Origin: Lepidonotus clava
Taxonomy: Eukaryota > Annelida > Polychaeta > Phyllodocida > Polynoidae
DNA length: 64,000 nt
Reading direction: 5' to 3'
NCBI GenBank assembly: GCA_936440205.1
Contig: OW387139.1
Span: 868,001 to 932,000, forward strand
A program made the translations under genes and the position numbers. The notes beneath the pieces were generated by a model. It did not search any database. It worked only from the letters and a program-made list of their open reading frames with translations, and was not told the origin of the DNA. Positions 1 to 13,496 of the stretch are shown in pieces (position 1 is the stretch's first letter; every line of letters starts with the position of its first letter).

Positions 1-64
1 GCACCGCCCCCTTTGCAATAAAAATATCAGAACATATGTAATATTTTAGCCGTAACCAGAATAT

Positions 65-193
65 AGGGTCCCTGAGAAAGCATGCCAGGGGAAGAGCGCG
101 TTGAGGAACGACGTGCAGACCTCCGGCCTTACGGCCTCCGGTCTCCACGTCGTTCCACGCGCTCTTCCCCTGACATGTTTTCTCAGTGACCCT
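65..193. repeat. Long hairpin
   Basis: Two arms of about 60 bp run from AGGGTCCCTGAGAAAGCATG to its inverted counterpart ending at 193, with a centre near 126-132 and few mismatches. GC-rich compared with its surroundings. Looks like a small fold-back element. Confidence 0.8.
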
Positions 194-1547
194 GTTTTCT
201 AATATTTCTAACCTCTGACCTCTGACCTAATTACAAAAATAGCTTTTATAAGTAGGTCGTAATGACCTAATTATTCAAAGTCTCTATTAAGCTATGAACC
301 TATTTTAGACCTAAACTCGGTCGTAGTGACCTACTGACCTACTTAGTAGCATTGACTATGCGCGCCAGCGACTCCATCATACTACTGACATGGACTACGA
401 TATCAGCATTATATGACAACATCACAGACAAATACGCATACAGGAGTAATATAATGGTTAGAAATAGGCAATTTGGAACATGTCACATACGTTTAACATA
501 GAATTGTATCTGCAATATGTGCAATTTCCTTGTGACATCGTCACATCACAGCCCAAGTTGTGCAGTGGAATTCCCCCTTAGTTCCCTGTTCAGGGTAGTC
601 CATTGACGGTACCTGTAAAGGAACACTAACTAAAATATTCCTTGGTTCCAATTTGATGTCAGAATCTTAAGGCCATGATCCACCTTGTAATTCTGGGCTG
701 ACCGATTTTCTTCTCATGCATTTTTCACATATTTGGAATCAATTTTCGTGATGAAAATACAATTTTTCTGATATGTATTATTCTAAACTCTTCGGAGAAG
801 TGCACGTTGTATAAGAAAAAATGATTATTTAACAAAACAATTTTCAAAATCGGTTCAAAATCGGCCCAAAATCGCAACGTGGATCATGGCCTTGCTGATT
901 GCTTTTAGAGGAACTCATTTTTGGACTGAGTACCCCCCCCCACCCCCCCACACACCACGTGACAGGGGTGGTGTAGAAAATGAACATCTCTTTTTTTATA
1001 AAATTAATTTCTGCCCACTGTTAGGCCAGGGGTGGAGGGTTTGGCCTGTATTTTGACAGAAAAAAATTCCCTGGTTACCACCAAGCAGTCAGGGTCACAT
1101 GGTACCAATCAGAGGTAAGGGAGGGAAAATTTGAGACTTACCTGGTCACTTGTGGTCGCGTTCGCCAGCCAGACAGCCACGTCGGATTTTGTAAAATCCA
1201 TTCCAAGAAAATGAACATCTCACTGAACTCAATGGTGGACACCTTCAAAACACTACACGTTCAGGCTGATGCGGGATATTTTTCTTCTCTCCATCTCGCG
1301 ATCTCCCGCACACCGCCATCCTCACCTACACCTCTCACCTAGGGTAATCACACAGAATACTAACATTCATGAGATGGGAGTTGTGAAAACATATCTCAAG
1401 CAACATAAAATAATCTCATGGATAGGAAAACGATCGCAGGCCCACAAAATTAGAAACCTAGCATTCACATTGCGATACAAGGTCCCTTGTGAACATGTGA
1501 TCATTTTCACAATCAATCTCATCTAGAATCACATAGGTTAGCTATGA

Positions 1548-1596
<49 letters not shown>
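1548..1596. repeat. (TA)n microsatellite
   Basis: A near-pure TA dinucleotide run broken by one TG. Confidence 0.95.
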
Positions 1597-3894
1597 ATGT
1601 TGAATAATTTAGCTGGTCACTACATTGCACAGAGCTGTGATAATCTAACATTCCCAACGTTTGCAGATCGCAGAAACCTACAATGGCTATGACAAATGGG
1701 GCTTCAGCTTAAAGGGTTCTTAGCACATGAATATACATATCGTTATTTTATGTGCAGGTAACTTTACCTTAGTATCCTAAAGCCATCCCAAAAAAATAAT
1801 GGGAAAATGTTAGAATATAAATGAGTCATTGGTGAAAGAAAATTAGATTTGTAAATTCCCTAAATTCTGGGTCTGTTATTACTCACCGTGTGACGTCATG
1901 GTAATGGGAATTCCTTTTAGATATTATTTGGGATTCCCAGGTCTATGAATGATTGCAGATTAATTAATTGTATTGTCAATAAAAGCCTGTATTTAGCCAT
2001 ATCTGTGCATTCGGTTTTAATTTACACATTCCTCACAATATATATTTCAAGATGGGGGATTCCCTTTGACAGTTTGATCGCGGTTTGATGCATAAATGGG
2101 TTTCTCCATTTTCTCACCGTGTGATGTCACAAATTTGAGGATTTCCCTTAACAAATTAAGTAATGCAAGTTTTCTAATGCCCCCTAAGTCTGTCAAAATT
2201 AAGAATTTTATTTTTCAGTTTCTCAGATACATAGTACGAAATATAATTGACATACTGCACTAATTTCATTCAAGAATAACTATCTTGTAATTATGTGCAA
2301 GTTTTCCTTTAAGATGTATTCACACTATGTGTTTCATCCTGTGATGTTTCCTGTCTCATGCTTGAGGCAACTGGTCATATGGGCACGATTTTTCTTGCAA
2401 CCATGGGAAAATCGAGAAGTAGCATTCCCCTATGAGACAAGGATTAGGTGCAATTATTTTAACAATAGATGTCTCACTTAAATCGCATGGAGGAGACAAA
2501 AAAAGATCGAATGACTCAGATATGATTTTGTCTCACCCAAGAGACACGGGCTGCGATAGCCGAACGTTTCCAACGTTCACACATTGCAGCAACTGTTGTC
2601 GCCTAGTGCAAATGTCGCTTAAATCAGGCAAAAATAATCTCATGCCAGAGAAAACCAACAAACGGCATTCACACTGAGAAAGGAGGTCCCTTCCGATAAG
2701 ATTTTCACAAGTATGGTAATTACACGTTCTCCACGAAAATATTCAACATAATGTGTAACACAAGCCAACCTTGTGTTGCTGCCACCTGCATAACGGGTCT
2801 CGCTGTTGCGAGGATTGGCACATTTCAAAAGACCTCTCCCTGTTTAAAATTGACTGTTTTTAATGTACCGGGGGAGGGGGGGGGACCTTTTGGCGTATGA
2901 ATTTTAAGATTCTGTTTTCAGCAAATGATAGCAGTGTCCATCAACTTGTAAAATATATAGGAGGTGAGTGGCGGAAATGTCTTTATGTGTCAATCAAATG
3001 TGTTCAAAATGTGTGCACAACAGGGAGAGAAAAACTAAACCATTTTTAATCTCTCCCTGTTGTGAGCGTTTGGTTATGCGACGCGGCACTGCAGTCTGAG
3101 GGGCACAACCTACAACCACTACATTATAACACCTTCTTAAAACTTTACCACTCAACTTTTCCCCTTACCCACTTTCATTTTTATATATGTTTTAATTTAC
3201 AATTTTTTCTAATAAATTTCATATTCAACATTCTATTATTCTCATATAATTATATTATTATTATCACATTGAATTTTAATACAAATAAAATCTAATTTCC
3301 CAAACTCATGCCTGACTTCTATTTTCCCCTGTGGGCAGTTATGATGTTGAATCGTTTTTTAAGGGATCAGGTTGCAGAGGGCTACGAAGACCCTCGTCCA
3401 CCAGCTTCAGCTGGAATCGCACAGACAGCTGCGATAATCCAATGTTCACAGGACACAGAGACCTATGGTGGTCAGAAGAATGGGAGAATGGGGCTTTGAA
3501 GGCCCTATTATACGGCAGACGTCTTGCAGCCGTGATATGACGCTGTCACAGCAAAATCACACATGTTAGAGACAAAATGCATTGTTAGACATGTGTGAAC
3601 TGCTCTAAATTGCCAATTTCAGTCCATGAGTTCGAATCGTCTGTTATAACTTCTTATCCCACAAATATCACAGCTTACCGTCATGTAGTGTAATCGGACC
3701 TTTAGGAGGTATTCCACTACACAACTTGGTCTGCGATATCACCACGAAATGAAGATATTACAGAAAGATTAGCATACAGCAGTAATATAATGGTTAACAA
3801 TTTTGGAGCGTGGCACATAATATATTACGTGTAACATAGAGTTTTATTTGTAATATATCCAGTTGTCTTGGGACATCCTCATATCGCAGCCTAT

Positions 3895-4329
3895 AGCCCC
3901 ATCCCCACAAGGGAAAAGGGTACAGGCAAAATGACCAATGACAAAACAGCCCCCAGAATAAGTGGTAAGTAGACAGACTGGTGCCAAGTAATTAGGGACG
4001 CTACTTATTTTCCAACGATAAAAATGGACGATGAAGAAAATCTAGTCGTTGTCGACGATAAACATATTAAACAGGCCTAATATTTCGGTGGAAAAGATTG
4101 CCGATAAAGGATATTTATCGTTGGCCAGCCTGGCGCCTTTTTCTGGACGATTAACACCTCTTTATCGTCCAAAATTCATCATCCATCGTGTCCAGACGAA
4201 AAAACAATACACTTTTTAAAGGACGATGAGTTTTCCGTCGTCGACGATGAATTTTCCGTCATTGACGACGGGATTTACCGACGATAAACCTTTATCGTCA
4301 GGATATTTCCCTCTCGTGGGGACGGGGCT
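3895..4329. mobile_element. Inverted-repeat miniature transposon (AGCCCCRTCCCCAC ends)
   Basis: The left end AGCCCCATCCCCACAAGGGA is mirrored by CTCGTGGGGACGGGGCT at the right. The inside is rich in inverted TTTATCGTC / GACGATAAA motifs. No ORF. The ends resemble the element at 33470-33671. Confidence 0.75.
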
Positions 4330-6102
4330 TTAGTCGTGCAGTGGATCACGCCTTTAGGGGGGCTGGGAACTGCTGATCGGGGCAGGCCTGTCAGGGGCGG
4401 TGGGCATGTGGGTCACGAGTAAGGCAAACTGTGGAGTTTCCTCCAGGTTTTATTGTCAAATACATGTATACGTCTTACTTTTACTCCACTTTCCCGCTGA
4501 GGTGTCACTAGGGACACACGAAACTGGAGGTGAGTGCAAGCCATTACCATTACCATTAAATGCTTTTACTATTGTTATAAAAGGGGCTGGTGTAGGAGGG
4601 TAGAGGGAGGGGGGGGTCCCCCTGCCCACTTTCGGTGAACCCAAGACTACAAAAAGATGCTGCATGTTGGTGTGTACAAATGTGAGCCGTTTCAGTACTT
4701 AGCCTATCTACTGAACACCCCTTTCATAAACCCTGCATATATGTGCCCTGTAGAGGGTGTATATTGAATTAATGATCCACGCACAACACTATTGCCTATC
4801 TCTGTATGACTCTTGATAGCCTGAGGGTTGCTGACCTTTGCTAGTCTTTGGCCCAGATGGTCAATGTATACAAGTTAGGCGTGTTGTCAAAGCTGCTGTG
4901 TCTATGCCCTTACATTGCGAGTTATACCACCTGCACGGCCGGCGAGCAGTACGTACAAGGGGCAGTGCGTAGTGACAGGCTGTACGTACCTCTCCTTGTT
5001 ATGGCTTGTATTCTTGGTTTTCAGCAGTATATTGTATTTTGCTTGGGTGATAAATATTGAAGACCCTTGGGGGTCACCCTGGGGCATACGGACGACCCTC
5101 TGGGCAGCTTGCAGTCCGCGGGCTTTGCCCTTGGGCAGTACACTGCCCAGCGGGTAGTCCTTCAACCCTCTGATGCCCCCCCTCCGGGCCTTCTTATATT
5201 AGTAGTTATTATAGAACTCTTTTTTTTTAAATGCTTTATTTAGACTGAAAGTTGTCGGCATACATGTCGGTTTTCATCAACTTACAGTATCTTTGTTGAA
5301 ATATACAACATTATATGCACTGATTACAAAAGAAATATGCCATATACATACCACGCGCTTTCTAGTGGCAGGTGGGTGTTTCAGACTGGTCCGAACTCCA
5401 AGGTCTGATTTTCCAAATACGATGCTTTGAAAAGTAGAGTTGTAAGAAAACCATCTTTTCTTAAATGTTAAGATTGGAGAAACACACTTATGATTCTTCT
5501 TTTGAAGCTAGTTGCTGAGCTTTCCGTCACACACTGATCACGCATTCAGTGTTATCCCCCATTGTGTATTGATAAACAAATATAATTACGTAGCAAATAC
5601 ATACATACATTTTTTTATGGTTTTATTGTCGACGTCACATAACTACATAGCGTTTCTGTTGAACAGATGATCAGACAAGCTGCATCTGGAATCATTTCGA
5701 ACATATTGTACTGAATATACAACTCTACTGTATACAGTGAAATAGTATTGGTTGTTTTCCCCCATTGCCAAATAAAGAAACATATATTTTTTCAAGAGGA
5801 TCCGTGAATATTCATTAAAAATTAGTGTAAGGTTTTTTCTGGACGTAACTTAGGATTGTGAAGGCCGATACCACCTCCACAAAAGGTTTTTGGGACCCCC
5901 CTTCCCTTCGTGTGTTGTAAGGGTCTGTATACAATTTCTCTTTAACATATTTTAACGCATCATAGATCTTATGATTTTAGCCCGGAATATATTCTTAACT
6001 ACCTCAAAATAGTTCCAAAATCAAGATGTTCTTTTAATCAATTGACAATCTAATGAGTCTTTATCTCTCATGGATATCTCTATTGCTTGTTTGGAAATGG
6101 TT

Positions 6103-7013
6103 CACTGTAAAAGGTTAATGTATATCTACAGTAACTCTTACAGTCGATTTACAGCTGTTTTTGCTGTACAGCTAAAAACAGTTACAATTACTGTAAAATT
6201 ACCAAATTTGTATTGATGTATTGATAAATTTGAAAATACAAAGTTGCATTGTAATTTTACAGTGCTTTTTCCTGTAAAAGTGGTATATGTTTATGACCAT
6301 AAGATGGGGCAAATGTCTAAAAGGTGAAAAACGTTGGTATCATACTACTTTTAACCAAAATTGCAGGGTGATTGAATTAATGCTAATTGATATAAATGGG
6401 GATTAACATATAAGAAAAACTATCCTTGTGTTTCAAATGGTTGAAATCAGACAAAATAGTTCAAGTAATTCAATAATGAATAATATGCATCAGTAAACAC
6501 CTTTTTCGTATTGAATCCAGTTTATAATTATAGAAGTGATATTCTCTGTAATCACACTGCAAAACCACCCAATGCATGTATACCTGTTAATAAACTTGGC
6601 AGAGATACATCCCACTTCCAGTATACAATGGTTTGTGGTGGGGAATTAACATTTAATTGCATTTATAGAAGGAATTTTACATTAATCCAATGATAAATAG
6701 CTTTTGATTATGAGTACTGTAAAATAACAATGCACTGTAAATTTACAGCAAAATTTGCTGGAAACTTTGTTGCCAGCAGAATTTCCCATACAAATACAGC
6801 ACTTCATTTGCTGTTTATGTATAGCAAACATGACTGTTCAGCATCTACAGTATTAAATGCAGTAGAATTTACAGTAATTGATCTGCTGTAATCATACAGC
6901 AACCTCACTAAATACTGTAAAATTCAAAATACATGACATACTGCAAAATTTGCTGGAAACTTTGTTGCCAGCAAAATTTTGCTGTAAATTTACAGCATTT
7001 ACTTTTTACAGTG
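6103..7013. mobile_element. Non-autonomous TIR element (CACTGTAAAA ends)
   Basis: CACTGTAAAAGGTTAATG at the left is mirrored by CATTTACTTTTTACAGTG at the right. The inside repeats GCTGTAAATTTACAGC and TTTGCTGGAAACTTTGTTGC palindromic blocks. A short relative sits at 45666-45769. Confidence 0.75.
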
Positions 7014-7235
7014 TTCGGTTCAATAATCATATGGCATGAGTCAACAACATTTGGATCAACGTTGACATTCTTCCGGGTCCACATATGGCGAGACATATTT
7101 TTTGGTTTCCTTGTCATGCCTTGCATAGACGACTTTCTTATTCTTGAACAGGTAGCTATCATATATCAAAGGGGCAGGTAAAGGATTTTGGGAAGGGGGT
7201 GCTGGTTGGGGGTGGGGTCCGCATATAGTCCATGT

Positions 7236-7661
7236 ACAAACGTCAATCACACATACACACACCACACACACATCACTAACACACACACACACAACACACA
7301 CCCATCACTAACACACACACACAACACACACACAACACACACATCACTAACACACTGACACATACCACACATATCACTAACACACACCACACACCACACA
7401 CACACACACCACACACACACCACACACACACACCACACACATCACTAACACACACCACACACCACACACCACACATCACACACACACACACCACACACAC
7501 CACACACACATCACTAACACACTGACACATACCACACACATCACTAACACACACCACACACCACACACACATCACTAACACCACATATGCACTCACACAC
7601 ACACCACACATACAGACACACACACACCAGACACAAACCACACACACACACCACATACACA

Positions 7662-7702
<41 letters not shown>
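7236..7702. repeat. CA-rich satellite
   Basis: (CA)n mixed with ACACATCACTAACACAC-type units, ending in an uninterrupted CA run near 7662-7700. Open frames on the minus strand are a product of the repeat. Confidence 0.95.
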
Positions 7703-7704
<2 letters not shown>

Positions 7705-9283
7705 GTCCCTGGGCACCCCAAAACATCACCCTCCTCACTGCCACAACCCCCTGACTTACGTCAGAAACTCCCGCCACCCATTACCTTGTCATTTCCATAG
7801 ATGTGTCCTAGATCATCCTTAATGGTACTACTCTTTGGCTAAGTTTATAGGTGACTGACGTGGTTACATCAGATCAGGGAAGTGGGATATGGCAATAGTT
7901 TCTGTCCCTTATCGTTATTTTTAAAAAGGGGTGATAATCAACAGGGCTGTCACCTCCCATTTGTAACCAGACAGTCCGCGGGCGTCTGTACAGCCCCATT
8001 CATCTTAACAAAAAGCTGGGAAATATTATTATGTTTTTTGTAAATAATGTCATGGGCAACAAAGTGATCGTAGGCAGCCAAAATTGAGCGCATAGCATTC
8101 ACACTGAGAATTGAGGTGCCTTGCGATCATTTTCGCGAGCATTCTGCTCCTGAATCGCAGAGATTCTCTACAAAAAAAATCGCAAAAGGGCAAATGGGCC
8201 GAACATTTCCAACATTTCAAGAACACACATACTTTGCCGCCTAGCACAAATTATTCATTTCCAAGTTCCTTCGACTTTCCCAAAAAGTCATTCATCGTTA
8301 TTAATTTATGATTAATGTCATCATACATTCTAGACAAATCATAAATACATTTAATGTTTTATAGAGCTATATACACTGTTAAAACAAGTGTTTAGAACCT
8401 AAACATTTTCCTAAACACTTCGGTGCATCCAGTTTTGGAACACTTTATTTCCCTATACATGTTTAGAATTATCGGTGTTTAGGGTTAAGTGTTTAGAAAT
8501 GTGTGATGTTTAGCTGTTTAACCATGAAGTGTTTAGGTCCTCAAGGTGTTTAAAATCAAAACGCTTATATAAATGCTTTTTTTATGTTTAGCTGTTAAGT
8601 GTTTAATAAACTATGATGTTTAGGTGTTTATCTATGAAGCATTTAGGTCTTCAAGGTGTTTAGGGTTAGGTGTTAAGTTAAACAGTAATATACCGTAATA
8701 TGTACAGTGTACTTTCATTCTTAAGGATGAAAACCATTTTAAATTTAACAATACTATACCGTAGTGTGTAAAAAACAAATGTAGATCTTACCTGTAAAAC
8801 ACTGCTATGGTACTATGCCATTCAGTTTACACCAGATGTAATGTTAACAGCATTGAAAGTTTTATTTTTCCTGTAATCACACTACAGGATCATTGAGCCA
8901 ATAACCACATATGGCCTTCCTTCTTGGTTTAGCCTTGCATGGATTGTTTGATTGTTGGAGGTAAACCCTCTAGGGGTATAGCTAATAAAGTTCTTGTACT
9001 AAAAAGGTGTCTACATGTTAATCCTACTAAAAAGGTGTTTTAAAACATTTTGTAAATGTTTTAGGGGTGTTCTGGTTGTTTGACCGTACCTAGAATAGCA
9101 GGCCAATGAAGTGATTATCTTAATGATGCTACAAAAGCTTAAAAATCTAACATTTTTAATCACAAAGCTCCAAATTCCTAAATGTATGAAAAAACTATTT
9201 TACCAATCATGGCCAAAAATATGATGGGCATGTGGCAAACTACTAATAGTACAATTACTTCATAGTAGTATTTTGGTAACTTC

Positions 9284-9354
9284 AGTAGCCGAGATTTGAA
9301 CCCGGGGCCCCTCACATATGAAGCCTATGCTCTACCACTGAGCTATGGAGGCCT
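9284..9354 (-). pseudogene. tRNA-like sequence
   Basis: On the minus strand: an A-box-like TAGCTCAGTGGTAGAGC and a B-box-like GGGTTCAAATCTC with a pairable T stem. The acceptor ends do not pair and the anticodon stem is imperfect, so it is a tRNA relic or tRNA-derived SINE head rather than a working gene. Confidence 0.5.
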
Positions 9355-9505
9355 GTAGGTAGACACAGCCCAGCTTTGCTACTTAACTGAATAAGTAGGG
9401 GTATGAAAGTAATGACCTAATGTCTGTCTAATGTTGATCACCTGTATAGTAGTACTGATCCTACTCATTGGTGCTGACTATGCCAGTGTGCACTGCATGC
9501 AGTCC

Positions 9506-9576
9506 AAGTTAACTCAGTTGGTTAGGCTTCTACCTTCAATGTAAAGAATGTGGGTTCTAATCTTAAAGTGTCCATT
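9506..9576 (+). pseudogene. Second tRNA-like sequence
   Basis: TAACTCAGTTGGTTAGGC (A-box-like) followed about 35 nt later by GGGTTCTAATC (B-box-like). Stems are weak. It lies opposite in orientation to the relic at 9284-9354 inside the same element. Confidence 0.4.
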
Positions 9577-10527
9577 TTTCTTTTCCATAGTATACAATTG
9601 ATGTTATGTGTTTAGATTCTAAACATATCCCATTCAAAACATGGTTAGAGGTTACAAGTGTTTAGCTTTTAAACACAACTAATGATGCGTTTAGATTATA
9701 AACATAGTTAACCCGACACATGTTTAGAAGTTACAAGTGTTTAGCTTTTAAACAGATATGGTTTGATGTATTTAGATTATAAACATGTTTATGCCCTCAA
9801 CACATTTAAATTCTAAACACCATTTTAACAGTGTATCTATGCATGGGGCAGACCGAACACATTTAGATGGAGGGGACGCTTATGTTACCAATATTCATGC
9901 TCAGGGATGGCTCTAGGGTCAACTTCTCCCCTCCCCTCCAATTTTTTAGTGGAGACTTGATAAAGAGAAAAAACGTTGCACACGTTTGCAAGCTAATGTG
10001 CCACTTTTTAGTACATAAAATACATGCAGAACCCCCTTTTCCGAAACCTTGTAACCGACCCTGATTTTAAAAAAGCTGCTCCTTTCACCTAGATTCACTG
10101 ATTGGTTTCACTCAAGTATTTCAAAAATATTTTTAAATGATAAAGAGGAAACTTCGAGGTATTACTGAGCTATTACAAAACAAGGCTAAAGCATGTCAGT
10201 GATTCTGCCATTTTCATTACGCCCCTTCGCCCCTTGTTTCATCATAACTTTGGGGATTCCCTTTTGAATAACTTGGGAGTTCCGGGTTAATGAAAACAAT
10301 CGATGTGAGTTTCACTTAATGATAGTCTGTATTGAGCCTAATTATAGATGTTTAGTACTAAATCTCAATTCCTTGGCTACACTTTTTTCGGGGTGGGGGG
10401 TCTTAATAGAACTTGGGGACTCCCAATAAGTACCAGTGTGACGTCATGAATCCGACGATTGGGATTTCCATTAAAAAATACAATGATGCAGCATTTTGGA
10501 GTCCCATAACTAGTGAAAGTGAACTAT

Positions 10528-11158
10528 GGGCCCTTTTACACTTATGCGACTTGGGCTGCGATATCAGCATGAAATAAGCATATCATAGAAAATTCTGACA
10601 CAGGGGCAATACGGTTTTTAGAAATTGGGTATTTTATGTATTTTAGACATGAATAACCATTAATTTTATCTGCAATTAGAATGACTTCACTGTGACTTCG
10701 TCATATCGCAGTTCGTGTCGCATAGTGTAAAACCACCTGCCTCTCTCTCAGTACTGAAGTCGGACCCAGGCACACTGCAGGCAGGCAGGTCTGTACCAGG
10801 TTACTGTACCGGGTTACTGACCTGACAGGTCACTGGTGACTGCTTCCCTATCCCTACACTTCCCGATACAAGGTGTACACGAGGCCTCCGAAGTTTTTGC
10901 TCATTTATTGTGAGTCGGGACCGGAGGAGTGAGCAGGGGTCACAATAAGGTGGTTTTACACTATGCGACACGAACTGCGATATGACGAAGTCACAGTGAA
11001 GTCATTCTAATTGCAGATAAAATTAATGGTTATTCATGTCTAAAATACATAAAATACCCAATTTCTAATAACCGTATTGCCCCTGTGTCAGAATTTTCTA
11101 TGATATGCTTATTTCATGCTGATATCGCAGCCCAAGTCGCATAAGTGTAAAAGGGCCC
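10528..11158. repeat. Near-perfect inverted repeat, 210-bp arms
   Basis: Arms 10528-10737 and 10949-11158 mirror each other with perhaps one mismatch, around a 211-bp spacer. Outer ends GGGCCCTTTTACACTTATGC; inner ends CCACCT / AGGTGG. No ORF. Confidence 0.9.
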
Positions 11159-13409
11159 TGTACACTGAGCGCACTTTGAGGCCCTATTACACTACACAAC
11201 ATTAGCTGCCATATGACCATGTCGCAGAGAAATCACACATATAATAGAGATCAAATTATCTGTTTTCATAGGTGAACTGCTCCAAATTGCAAATTTTTAC
11301 TACTCGCACGACTCCTATTTTGCAATATTGTAGCATTTATTGCACCTTTAAGGGTGTAATTACACTGAACAGCTATGTTGTCCACGCCAGACCAAACATT
11401 TATAAACGAATAGTTCAGTGGCATTATGATTAGGGTGGTTTAAACTTTCCTCCAGGGAATCTCTTTATAATGTCACTCATGCAATACCAGGATCTTAGTG
11501 AAACATAGGTTGCAGCAAAGTTATCAACAACCATCAAAATGGCATCATAGAGTAAATAGGCCCGTGCCCAGGGTCCCTAAATGGAACATTCTAATATTTT
11601 CTTCCATTTTTTTTTAGGGTTTTTACAATAATTTATGAAGGGAAAATGGAACTTTGTAAGAAATTTCCTCTGTGGGATGTGCCTGTCAGTGATATGACGA
11701 GAACCATAACAGATTGCAAAGTAACATCGCTGCAATATCATACTAATCGCCTGCATGGCTGGGTGGTAACCCGATCAGACACGAAGCACATGGGTAGCAC
11801 TAGTTTGTGTCCCAGCAGTGCCCGCCCGGTGGGAATCCCCTAGGTCATCGAAACATGGCCAACATGGAAAAAGGCCAACCTACAGATAAATCCACATGAA
11901 AACGGACTTGATAAATACATTATATATCACTGTATACTCACACAGATATATATATATGCCTATATATACGTAAGTCCCACCAAGAGATTCAAGAGAAATT
12001 CAAAAATTGCATTTGGTCGTTAATTCACATTGAAAAAGGCTTTTTGATGTATTTTACAATGTTTTCTAATTTTTGAGGCAGCTTTGCCATTTTCATTGTC
12101 ATTGTCGCTAGTCTTTGTTCATTTCTTGCAAAAGTTGCTTGTGGAACTTAAAGGAAAGCTTGCGCATAATGACAGGTTAAATATTTTCAAGTGAATTATT
12201 TTTATCATGTCAATTGCATCATGAACTAATAATGCTAAAGTTTTTATATAGATATTCTGGGAGGGGGCAAAGAAGATTTGGTCTTTTATAAGTGTTTTTA
12301 AAGGAAATCCTCTAATTTGTGGCAGCACAAGGACACTAATGGGGAATCCCCAGGTTACAATCAAAGGGAATCCCCCACTCTCAGATATTTATAAAAAGGA
12401 AATATATCTATATAATAGAATATCTATATTAAGCTCCATAAATCTTATTACTAATCATATTGCTTACTCACCAAAATTTATTCAATAGCCTGGAATTCCC
12501 AAGTTGGTTTTGTGAGGGATTTCCCATTATAATGACGTAGCAAGGGGAGTAATGAACAGCCCACAAGTCTGGGAATTCCCAAATTAAATTTTCATTCCTC
12601 TATAATTGTTAAATTTATTGACATCTTGTCGTTTATCTATTTGAACCATTTTTAAAGTATACAAGTGAAGTGAAATATACAAAATTCGGCGTTTTGTAAA
12701 TTTATGTGCAAGTTTTCCTTTAAGAAATGACTCTGTCACATGTGACCATCTTTTTTGGGCCTCCTGTAGCAATCCTTCTGTTGCATTGTGAAATTTCAGA
12801 AACGCTCCTGTCCGATTATAAGATTTAGGGGTCTACCCTCATTCCATGGCAACTCAGATATTTTGAAAAATAAAGAAAGATCTTTGGGCACTTCCTACAT
12901 TTTACAACGTTCTTGATCAAAAGAGGGTGACTTTGTATCTCAATGTAAAAGCTGCTGGATTCTGCTGAATTACATAGAGAAAGAACATATACCAATTTTA
13001 GTCTTTTTTTCGTATTTATGATGCAATTATCATAACAACGTCAGAACTCTGGAGATTTTGTTGTTGAAAGTAAGCTGGTGGGTTTTTGCAGGTTCCCTAC
13101 ACATGCACAAAACTTCCCATCCATTATTCGACTGCAGAATGAGTAGAGAATAAAAAGGCAGTTATAGAACCACGCTAGGTGGCCGGGAGGTGTCGTCAGG
13201 TAGTTCACAGAACACCAGGGAGCGCCCACAACCACGTTCTCTCTGTCCTCTTCAGTCTAACTACCCTTTAGGTATGACATCTTTGTTCTGACTGCAAACT
13301 GATCTTTGAGCACTTCCTACATTTTTACTATGCAAATTTAAGGATTGACAAGAGAGGACGAGCCCGAAATACACTTGTAGCGTGAGTAATATTGTGTTTC
13401 ACTGGAAAT

Positions 13410-13496
13410 CATTAACACTTTACGGATTCTTATATTATTTCCTCTGTGGGATATCATATATTAATATATAATATAAGAATCCGTAAAGTGTTAATG
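13410..13496. repeat. Short perfect stem-loop element
   Basis: CATTAACACTTTACGGATTC and nine further bases form a 29-bp arm that is mirrored exactly at 13468-13496 around a 29-bp loop. Confidence 0.9.

Larger units (their letters stand above)
8374..9833. mobile_element. 1.5-kb TIR element with GTGTTTAG subrepeats
   Basis: CACTGTTAAAACAAGTGTTT at the left is mirrored by AACACCATTTTAACAGTG at the right, with TA on both sides. Both ends carry many GTGTTTAG / CTAAACAC subterminal copies. No transposase ORF, so non-autonomous. The middle holds two tRNA-like sequences. Confidence 0.75.

Noticed and set aside
7247-7777. Cys/Val-rich minus-strand frames
   Set aside because: Translation of a CA-rich satellite.
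9284-9354. A functional tRNA gene on the minus strand
   Set aside because: Acceptor stem does not pair and the anticodon arm is imperfect; treated as a tRNA-like relic.
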